A stretch of 64,000 bases of DNA from an uncultured Alphaproteobacteria bacterium (GTDB lineage: Bacteria; Pseudomonadota; Alphaproteobacteria; MPNO01; UBA2964). The stretch spans positions 48,001-112,000 of the forward strand of contig CALSLP010000003.1 of assembly GCA_943787225.1 (NCBI GenBank), in the 5' to 3' direction. Position numbers and translations under genes: made by a program. Positions within the stretch are counted from its first letter, which is position 1; each line of letters opens with the position of its first letter. Positions 56,004 to 64,000 of the stretch are shown here, piece after piece. The notes beneath the pieces were generated by a model. That model saw only the letters and a list, made by a program, of their open reading frames with translations, was not told the origin of the DNA and ran no database searches.

Positions 56004-56759
56004 TTACGTCGCCATCAGGATTAGTGCCGTACAGATCAACACGGCGTATGTCACCTTTTTGAACCAGTCGATGGGCGCAACTCGGAACAGGTATTGTCCG
56101 AGATATATCCCGCACGTGAAGATCGGCAGGACAATCACAGCGCGTAGTAAAGTTGCTTCATTATAGATGCCCTGGATGGCCAGGCTGACGATAGAAACAA
56201 CCAACGTGCAGCAAAGCGTGGTCAGGACATTCGCGCGAATGATCTCCGGTGCCGATGCCGAGTTGTGAAAATAAATCGCTGAAAGGGGAAAGGCCGGGAC
56301 ACCGAATGAGCCGGTAATACTGCCGGCGACCGAGCCCGTCACGATACCCACCATCGTCCGCCGTTTCCCGGCATAACGATAGCCAAACATCATAAAGATC
56401 GTAATGAGCAGGATAAACACACCCATACCGCGCCGAATGAAGCCTGGGTCAGCCGACACCAAAAACAACACACCAAGCGACAGGGCAATCATGCTCGGCA
56501 CAGCCACCGGAGCGACTTCCTTTAAGTCGGCCTTTTTTACCGCCTTTGAAACCAGCTGCAGCTGGCCGATCAACATGAGAATGACCACGATGCTAAAAGC
56601 AGAAACCGGGCCAAACAGCAGCGCGAAGAGCGGCACCGCGAAGAGCGCGCCGCCAAATCCTGCATAGCCCTGAATAATCCCGCTCGGCAACGCAATACAG
56701 GTCGCGAGCAACAGGCTGATGGTCCAGACGTCATTGAAATTCTGAAGAAGAGTGTCCAT
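56004..56759 (-). CDS. TauE/SafE-family sulfite or organic anion exporter
   Basis: A 251-aa integral membrane protein with about eight helices. The TauE/SafE glycine motif is clear in LPSGIIQGYAGFGGALFAVPLFALL near residue 25 and repeated in GSITGSFGVPAFPLSAIYF near 150. Such permeases export sulfite, sulfonates or carboxylates formed during catabolism. The nearby TauD-like dioxygenase gene (57776-58643), which in its family frees sulfite from sulfonates, gives a plausible partner, although TauD-family enzymes have many substrates. Start ATG 56759. Confidence 0.85.
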   Translation of the reverse strand: MDTLLQNFNDVWTISLLLATCIALPSGIIQGYAGFGGALFAVPLFALLFGPVSAFSIVVILMLIGQLQLVSKAVKKADLKEVAPVAVPSMIALSLGVLFLVSADPGFIRRGMGVFILLITIFMMFGYRYAGKRRTMVGIVTGSVAGSITGSFGVPAFPLSAIYFHNSASAPEIIRANVLTTLCCTLVVSIVSLAIQGIYNEATLLRAVIVLPIFTCGIYLGQYLFRVAPIDWFKKVTYAVLICTALILMAT

Positions 56760-56834
56760 TACGACAGTATCTCAGGGAAACGCGGACTCAGGCACCCCGC
56801 ACTGAGGGAATACGCTGGCGGTCAGGTTGAGAGG

Positions 56835-57731
56835 TTACGCTGTCTTTGGTTTGGAAAAGACGAGAACTGTTCCGCCAAGCGCCAAGGCGACCCCAACCCG
56901 GCGATGCCAGTCCATTGAAACCCCTCAAACCAGGTGGATACCACCATAGCAACGATTGGAAACAACACCGTCGCATACGCAGCCCGCGCCGGCCCCTTCT
57001 CGATTGACCAGCCCCAAATAGGCTACGAAATCCCACGACCGTCGCGAATGGCCGCCAAATAGGCAAGCGATCCCAGGTAATACCACTCATTGGGATCTTT
57101 CGGAATTGGAAACGACAACCCGATGGCCAGGCAGATCGCAACGCAGATGAGATCGTGCCGTAGACCATGCCATGGGCGATCACATTGGGCAGGTCCTCGT
57201 CTTGCGACAATCGAGCCGAGACAATATTGCCAAGCGAGAACAGATAGGTGCCCAAAAAGGGCAATACCAGCAATACGCCGATCTCGGCCGTTCCGGCAAC
57301 GGAGACACTCCCCCACGTGAGCAACAGCAGCCCGACAACGCCCAAAACCGCCCCCAGCAAAACACGGACGCTAAGCGCCTTGCCAAAGAACAGACGCTGG
57401 TTGAAGGCCCCCATTATCGCGGCCGTCGCAAAGATGACCGAAAGCACGCCACTGGGCAGAAACTCTGCCGCCACATAAAAGCAGTAATAGTTCATACTGA
57501 ATATGCAGAAACCCAGGGCGAAATAGCCTGCCGTGCTGCTGCCACGGGATAAATCGAAAGCGCCGGGTAACCACCAGATACCCTATCAAGAAGCAGAGCC
57601 GCCAACAGGAAGCGATACGCCACCGAGACAAGCGGCGGCACCTCTCCAAGCTGAAGCCCCATCGCATACCAGGACAGCCCCCAGCTAATAACGACGACCG
57701 TCAGCAGAACTGCCGACATGGCATCTTTCAT
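56835..57731 (-). pseudogene. EamA/DMT-family permease, about seven frameshifts
   Basis: Read across frames this is a drug/metabolite transporter of about 295 aa. It has MSAVLLTVVVISWGLSWYAMGLQLG as helix 1, VSVAYRFLLAALLL as helix 2, FSMNYYCFYVAAEFLPSGVLSVIF, VLLGAVLGVVGLLLLTWG and, near the end, YATVLFPIVAMVVSTWFEGF and VALALGGTVLVFSKPKTA before a TAA at 56835-56837. I count shifts near 57600, 57525, 57155, 57050, 57030, 57000 and 56890. Most are cured by removing one base, two need one added. It cannot make a working protein as written. The start I give is the ATG at 57731 behind GGAAAA. A run-on reading fuses it with TauD, but that looks like an effect of a lost TauD stop. Confidence 0.7.
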
Positions 57732-57775
57732 TTCAATTTTCCAATTGTCGGGCTGTAATCCCATGCCCCTAAAAA

Positions 57776-58643
57776 TTAGGCCGCCCCGCGCGTTATAGGC
57801 TTGCGGGTCAACACCCCACACCGTTGTCCGGCGCAATAGGCGGCGTTCCCCTTCTGAGAAATCCGTCCGGGCATGGTTGAGGCAACGATTGTCCCACACT
57901 ACAAAATCACCCGGCGTCCAGACATGCTCATAGATGAATTCCGGCTTCTCCAGATGATCAAGCAGCTCCTGCAAAACCGCGTCGACTCTCGTCTTCCGGC
58001 AGACCGACAATGCGGGATGTCATCAACCGGCTGGCATAGATCGCCGGCTTCGCCGGTTTCCTCATGCGCCGACAATTAGCGGGTGCTCCCGCTTGCCGCT
58101 CAGCGAGCGCGTGGCGACATCCTGATTGTTATTGGCATAATACATGTGTTCGCCCTGGCAATTGGCGAGTTTCGATTTTAACGCCTCGGGCAATTCGTCA
58201 TAAGCCTTTGATGTATTGGCAAACAATGTATTGCCGCCCACCGACGGGATTTCGATGGCATAGAGCAATGTGTAGCGGTAAGGCCGTTCCGAAAAGGCAC
58301 CGTCGGAATGGTACATCATCTCGCCATCCGGCAGTGAGCCAATCGGCTTGCCGTCTTCGCGGATATTACTGATCAACATGGTGCCAGGATGCGATACCCG
58401 GCCCTTTTCCGACCAGCCGACTTTACGAATACGCGTACCAGACTCGCCAAACCGCTGGGTAAAGCGGACTTGATCATCTTCGGAGAAGTCCTGATCCGGA
58501 AACACCAGCACATGATGATCCAGCCAGGCCCGGTGAATGGCCTCAAAAATGGCGTCATCCATGACCTGAGACAGATCAACGCCGGTAATCCGGGCACCGA
58601 CCGCTTGTGAAACTGGTTCCACCTTCATCACATATACATCCAC
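57776..58643 (-). pseudogene. TauD/TfdA-family Fe(II)/2-oxoglutarate dioxygenase, about four frameshifts
   Basis: Read across frames this is about 288 aa: VEPVSQAVGARITGVDLSQ at the start, MMYHSDGAFSERPYRY with the His-x-Asp iron ligands near residue 100, RLMTSRIVGLPEDES, then TPGDFVVWDNRCLNHARTD with the distal His near 245 and RRLLRRTTVWG with the 2-oxoglutarate Arg. Shifts lie near 58066, 58040, 57983 and in the GGGG run near 57783, the last one hiding the TAA at 57776. Each is cured by removing one base. Family members cleave taurine, 2,4-D and related compounds. A perfect palindrome stands 34 bases before the start and may be its operator. ATG 58628 is an alternative start. Confidence 0.75.
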
Positions 58644-58676
58644 GTTTATTGGGGATTGTTCATAATTGCCGCGAAA

Positions 58677-58693
58677 TTAGACCAATGGTCTAA
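58677..58693. promoter_or_regulatory. Perfect palindromic operator-like site upstream of tauD-like gene
   Basis: TTAGACC and GGTCTAA are exact inverted half-sites separated by AAT, 17 bases in all. The core GGTC/GACC with a 3-base spacer is the style bound by GntR/FadR-type repressors. It lies 34 bases before the TauD-like start. No regulator gene is in the window. Confidence 0.55.
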
Positions 58694-58757
58694 AGCGAGC
58701 AAGATTGGGCGTTTCGGTGAGAGGTTCGGAAGATCAAACGTCGCCTTACGTTTTTGC

Positions 58758-59640
58758 TTAAGTGTCTAAAACCGACTCGTGAAACAGCCGCTCTACCGGA
58801 AAGGGTTCATCAATCAGGCGCTGATCGTGGGAGTAACCGATAAATTGCTCCAGATTCTTGCGATTGGCTTTGAGGCCACTGGTCCACGGGTCCGCACCGA
58901 GCAATTCACGCTGTTCCTCAAGGGCATTGCGCGACCAAGCCAGTAACGCATAGTTGGAATCATCGTAGTAGCTGTAGGCCAGAGATTTAGCAGCGTCGCA
59001 CATATCCAAAATAGCGGGCGCCAGATCCGGTCGACTATCCGCCAGGTCTCTCTTCATTGTCATGATATGCATGATCGGCCAGAAACCAAATTCCTTGAAA
59101 TAACGGACGTCCTCGGCACGCGTATCATCAAACAAACGGCGGTAGCGATCGGGCGCTGCAAGCATCGATTTTCTCGGTTGAGGCGAAATCAGCGCATTGA
59201 TCTCCCCTTCCATCAGCATCACGCCGATATCCTTGTCGGCGTCAATCATCTGCATCGATACATCATCTCCGAGATCAATGGGAACAACCTCGTCCTTCAT
59301 GCAGTACCAGTCGATATCCTCCCAATTTACGCCATACTGGAGCTTTAGATCGCCCTTGGCGAGAACGGACAGCGTGACCTGGAAGGCGTGTATACCGACC
59401 TTCTTGCCGGTTAGATCCTGGGGCTTTTTTATGCCGGCGTCCGGATTAACGTATATCTGGCCGCCACTAAAAAACCGGCGGGGGAAAGAGGGAATACCGA
59501 CGATGGGAAGATCGGGATCACGGGCAACCGCCATGATGAATGTCGACAGGCTCATTTCGCCGATATCGAACTCCAGATCGTTAAGCATGCGAACATGGCG
59601 TTCCCCACCATCGCGGAATGGAAGGCTTTCCCCGACTTCC
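58758..59640 (-). pseudogene. Binding-fold protein, 5' end cut off by IS remnant
   Basis: The reading from about 59640 to TAA-side 58758 gives some 290 residues of a periplasmic-binding fold close to 4,5-dihydroxyphthalate decarboxylase-type proteins: RMLNDLEFDIGEMSLSTFIM, IPSFPRRFFSGGQIYVNPD, LTGKKVGIHAFQVTLS and EFGFWPIMHIMTMKRDLA. The N-terminal strand is missing: upstream the sequence turns into an IS3-type transposase end on the other strand. The apparent ATG at 59696 lies inside the transposase scrap and is not genuine. No signal peptide can be judged. Neighbour of TauD and EamA, so perhaps once a sulfonate or phthalate enzyme or receptor. Confidence 0.75.
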
Positions 59641-59832
59641 AGAGGCTTCAACGGAACCCTGCGCCGCGAGGTTCTCAATGCCGAGTGGTTCACCACGACT
59701 AAGCAGGCTCAGATCGTCATCAACCAGTGGCTCAGACAGTACAACCACATCCGTCCACATCAGGCACTGAACATGCGACCGCCAATACCAGAAACTCTAA
59801 TCAGGAATGGCACAGAACTTGGGGGCTAGACA
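59641..59832 (+). mobile_element. IS3-family transposase 3' end (remnant)
   Basis: Codons 59644-59829 read FNGTLRREVLNAEWFTTT, then QWLRQYNHIRPHQALNMRPP and end NGTELGG before TAG. This is the C-terminal part of the IS3-type integrase core, with the last catalytic Glu in LRREVLNAEWF and the NHIRPHQAL block. Only the last 62 codons survive. The right end AGACA at 59828-59832 has the CA that would close a TG...CA element, giving an inverted repeat beginning TGTCTAGCCCCC. The left part is gone and the break enters the binding-fold gene. Confidence 0.8.
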
Positions 59833-60168
59833 CGGGATATTCGCCAGATTGGTGTCTCTTGATAGCGTCTGGACCATCGTAAAGACTACTTGACCAGTCC
59901 AATCTTTCGTTTGAGCGTTGACGACCGAGACTGAAATATCTGGGTTGATGAGTTGAAATTTCGAAGAATTTTGAGCCGTCAATTCATCCCGGTGCGCAAC
60001 GACCAGTGCTTTTTTTTCTGGCTCTTTCCGCATTAGATGCCCGAGAATGTGCGAAAATAGTATGGTCTTCCCTGCCCCAGTCGGGGCAATTCCAAGTGTA
60101 TTGTCGTTTTCTGACAGAGCGTCGATCGCTCTATCCAAAAATTCCTGCTGTCTTGGCCGTAAAAGCAT
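59833..60168 (-). pseudogene. N-terminal fragment of a DEAD/DEAH-box helicase
   Basis: From ATG 60168 the first 112 residues are a superfamily 2 helicase start: LRPRQQEFLDRAIDAL, then the Walker A GIAPTGAGKTILFSHIL near residue 28, ALVVAHRDEL (motif Ia) near 55 and VVFTMVQTLSRDTNL. The frame then enters the IS remnant at 59832 and stops, so the DEAH box and C-terminal lobe are lost. The helicase type is that of phage and island DNA helicases. It follows the hypothetical gene at 60188-60811 by 19 bases, in the same operon. Confidence 0.78.
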
Positions 60169-60187
60169 TAAAGGCGCCTCTGAGTGA

Positions 60188-60811
60188 TCACGGGAGGCGC
60201 CACAATGCTGAACTAGGTTCAGACCGGGGCGGCACTTTGCGGGCAGGGAGAAATTTCTTTCTCGCTACCAGTTCTTTGTATTCCTCATCATCGCCTGAGA
60301 GTATGCGCGAAATATTATTTTCCTCTCTCCCGTTCTGGTTTTTTCGGACACCGACCACCCCGACAAAACATATCCCGTTTAGAATGCTGTAACTGTCAAT
60401 TATTCGGCTAAACACCGCTTTTCTGGAGTTATCGGAAGCGGAAAGGCCTTGGGAGGAGTTGAGGATTTCTCGAATAAGTTCCCGACCTTTGTGCAGCCAA
60501 AAATCACTTTTCTCGCTAAAAATTCCGATTGGGACGGTAAATTTTTTATCTTTCTGAGGTCCTGCGATAACCGTAGCGGTTGATCTCAGATAGATTGCTC
60601 CGCTTTTTGCTTTTGAACCTAGCCCCGCTTCCAGGCGTAAGTTTTTATCGGTATATCCACCGGGCCTAACACTCAATTGTAGAATTGCGATCGTTCCATT
60701 CGGAATCAGCGCATCTTTGGCACAATAGGGACACGGATTACGACGATCAGTCGATCTGTAATAAACTTCCCCACATTTCCTACATCTAATTCTGGCTTTA
60801 CCATCTGCCAA
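60188..60811 (-). CDS. Hypothetical protein with zinc ribbon, island or prophage type
   Basis: A 207-aa protein. The first 35 residues have two Cys-x2-Cys pairs (RCRKCGEVY, PCPYCAKD), a zinc ribbon. The middle reads ILQLSVRPGGYTDKNLRLEA, AIYLRSTATVIAGP and FWLHKGRELIREIL, then a long Lys/Glu-rich C-terminus. I do not recognise the family. Its place directly before a truncated helicase, at lower GC than the catabolic region, suggests it belongs to a mobile or phage-derived unit, perhaps a single-strand or helicase partner. Frame complete. Confidence 0.65.
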   Translation of the reverse strand: MADGKARIRCRKCGEVYYRSTDRRNPCPYCAKDALIPNGTIAILQLSVRPGGYTDKNLRLEAGLGSKAKSGAIYLRSTATVIAGPQKDKKFTVPIGIFSEKSDFWLHKGRELIREILNSSQGLSASDNSRKAVFSRIIDSYSILNGICFVGVVGVRKNQNGREENNISRILSGDDEEYKELVARKKFLPARKVPPRSEPSSALWRLP

Positions 60812-61322
60812 AATATCTACTTTCCTTGGCTATTTATGCTGAGCAACTGACATAAAAGCGTTGAGAACCAAGACAACGGTATATCGAGCTGCTATCGGCA
60901 ACCATGTAAAACTACATTATCAGATTGCGTCGCGTCCAATTATGTGGATCATTTTTTTTGATCTCCATAGGGATGTTGGTTTCGGGTGCCGGTGGCCTGT
61001 ATGCGAGGGCTACGTGTGGGCGCTTCGTCTTGTAGTGCCTTCGCCCCTCGATGACGATCTCTGCCTCTGGATTAGTATTAATAGGAGAGATGAGGAGTCC
61101 CAACTGACAAAGCGGGGGTACCCCCCCGGGTGGGGGTCTAGACTGGGGTGTCTTGGCTTTTTGGGGTAGAGGTTTCACACAGCGACGTCGGATGCTGCGG
61201 AATTCACCCATGTAGTAGATAAGCGGTTATGCGAACGTTTAGACGCACCCGCCCGGCAACACCAAGCAACATTCAAACGCGGCAATGAACGCGGCAATTT
61301 TAGAAACAGGGACATAGGCCAA
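60812..61322. other. Gene-poor scar between hypothetical gene and rRNA operon terminator
   Basis: About 510 bases with no intact gene. They hold an IS remnant at 60930-61073 and a C/G-rich self-complementary stretch at 61113-61137. I see no tRNA or conserved promoter. It looks like the wreck of insertions. Confidence 0.6.
60930..61073 (-). mobile_element. Second IS3-type transposase C-terminal scrap
   Basis: Read leftward, about 48 codons give NPEAEIVIEGRRHYKTKRPH and VALAYRPPAPETNIPMEIKK. The block HYKTKRPHVALAYRPPAPE is the closing motif of IS3-family integrases (normally HYNTxRPHSALGYRPPAPE). A conserved Trp before the HYN block is missing, so it has decayed. No start, ends or inverted repeats are visible. 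It differs from the remnant at 59641, so at least two elements inserted here. Confidence 0.7.
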
Positions 61323-61362
61323 ATAAAGAAAAACCCGCCAACTCATTGAGTTAGCGGGTTAA
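61323..61362 (-). terminator. Terminator of the rRNA/tRNA-fMet transcript
   Basis: Read leftward, AACCCGC-TAACTCA pairs with TGAGTT-GGCGGGTT and is followed by TTTTTC, a long GC-based stem with one bulge or mismatch. It lies just after the tRNA-fMet 3' end. Confidence 0.8.
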
Positions 61363-61366
61363 TATT

Positions 61367-61464
<98 letters not shown>

Positions 61465-61512
61465 TCAATTCGCTGTACTGATCTCAGTGATCGGAAAACA
61501 CCGATTTGAAAC

Positions 61513-61540
61513 CAAAAAGGGCCGTTTCCGGCCCCTTAAA
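61513..61540 (-). terminator. Hairpin between 5S rRNA and tRNA-fMet
   Basis: Read leftward, AAGGGGCCG pairs with CGGCCCTTT around a short loop and is followed by TTTTGG. It could be a leaky terminator or an RNase processing stem, since the tRNA lies beyond it. Confidence 0.55.
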
Positions 61541-61600
61541 GCTCTTTATCATTGTAAAGAAGATTGTTCTTTTGCTTTCCGCCTATTACGCACTCGGTAG

Positions 61601-61717
61601 ACCCGGCAACGACCTACTCTCCCACACCTTAAGATGCAGTACCATCGGCGCTGAGGGTCTTCACGGCCGAGTTCGAAATGGGATCGGGTGTTGCCCCCTC
61701 GCCATAATCACCGGGTC
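61601..61717 (-). rRNA. rrf: 5S ribosomal RNA
   Basis: Read leftward it starts GACCCGGTGATTATGGCG and ends GTCGTTGCCGGGT, with the conserved CCCGATCCCATTTCGAACTC in the middle. Ends pair (GACCCGG with CCGGGT). About 117 bases, the usual size. It lies 120 bases after the 23S end. Confidence 0.92.
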
Positions 61718-61837
61718 AACCCAGTGCGTAATAGAGGAAATGTCCTGGCCGAGACCAAAGTCTCGGACAATTACCATAAAGTGGCTACTTTATGGGTATC
61801 AATTCAGTGTCTTAGGCTTGCCACTACACACGAACAA

Positions 61838-64000
<2,163 letters not shown>

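Noticed and set aside
57492..58010. A continuous reading that joins the TauD C-terminus to the EamA N-terminus
   Set aside because: The join depends on the GGGG run near 57783; removing one G reveals a TAA directly after the natural TauD end, and EamA has its own ATG and ribosome site.
59197..59640. Rightward long reading before the transposase scrap
   Set aside because: It is the shadow of the binding-fold gene on the other strand; only the part after 59641 has transposase character.
61113..61137. C/G-rich self-complementary stretch resembling a terminator or recombination site
   Set aside because: Low complexity, no T-run and no repeat elsewhere in the window; no function can be supported.

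Overview
The window is a piece of a free-living, heterotrophic proteobacterial chromosome, most likely an alphaproteobacterium. It has moderate-to-high GC by eye, the order 23S-5S-tRNA-fMet at one end, and an expanded set of tripartite tricarboxylate (TctC/Bug-type) binding receptors. About 58 kb is catabolic and transport genes for small organic acids and aromatic-like compounds. The last 6 kb is a scarred integration zone followed by the 3' end of an rRNA operon. Species cannot be named from the sequence alone.

Layout. 0-10 kb: a leftward group (group D-type flavin monooxygenase, two VOC proteins, an FMN/Fe-S glutamate-synthase-like enzyme) diverges from a rightward group (PhyH dioxygenase, zinc alcohol dehydrogenase, signal-less binding-fold protein). 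A maleate-isomerase-like enzyme, an ACMSD-like amidohydrolase and a flavoprotein dehydrogenase follow. 10-13.4 kb: a complete TTT transporter (tctC-tctA-tctB). 13.4-18.2 kb: bicupin protein, DadA-like oxidase, a broken DNA/RNA nuclease and an unrecognised 456-aa protein. 18.2-26.2 kb: SDR, a second bicupin, an EutA-like reactivase, a Rieske oxygenase and a TAXI-type TRAP transporter. 26-39 kb: three orphan TctC receptors interspersed with an RCC1-like exported protein, a MetE-like methyltransferase, an arylsulfotransferase-like protein, a nucleotidyltransferase, a ThDP enzyme, an amidase and an alpha/beta hydrolase. 39-56 kb: SGNH hydrolase, glutathionyl-hydroquinone reductase, SDR, second Rieske oxygenase, DapA-family lyase, an AT-rich DUF4145 gene, Baeyer-Villiger-type monooxygenase, AstE-like deacylase, LVIVD protein, QuiC-type dehydroshikimate dehydratase, second amidohydrolase and a TauE/SafE exporter. 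56.8-61.3 kb: heavily frameshifted EamA and TauD genes, a truncated binding-fold protein, two IS3-type transposase scraps, a truncated helicase and a phage/island-like hypothetical. 61.3-64 kb: tRNA-fMet with a duplicated T-arm, 5S and the 3' part of 23S.

How the genes fit together: uptake (TTT, TAXI-TRAP, orphan receptors) feeds a peripheral catabolic repertoire (two Rieske hydroxylases, flavin monooxygenases, decarboxylating amidohydrolases, lyases, dehydrogenases). QuiC would deliver protocatechuate to a ring-cleavage pathway outside the window. No recognisable transcription factor, Rieske reductase/ferredoxin or ABC permease is present.

A recurring oddity is single-base frameshifts. By hand I count about 24 in 11 genes, 21 of which are repaired by removing one base and three by adding one. 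They lie between 5.6 and 24.5 kb and between 56.8 and 58.7 kb, with none seen from 24.6 to 56.8 kb. This looks partly like insertion-type sequencing or assembly error and needs raw reads to settle. The most unusual loci are the EutA-bicupin-Rieske-TAXI group without any EutBC lyase, and the tRNA-fMet with two T-arms next to mobile-element scars.
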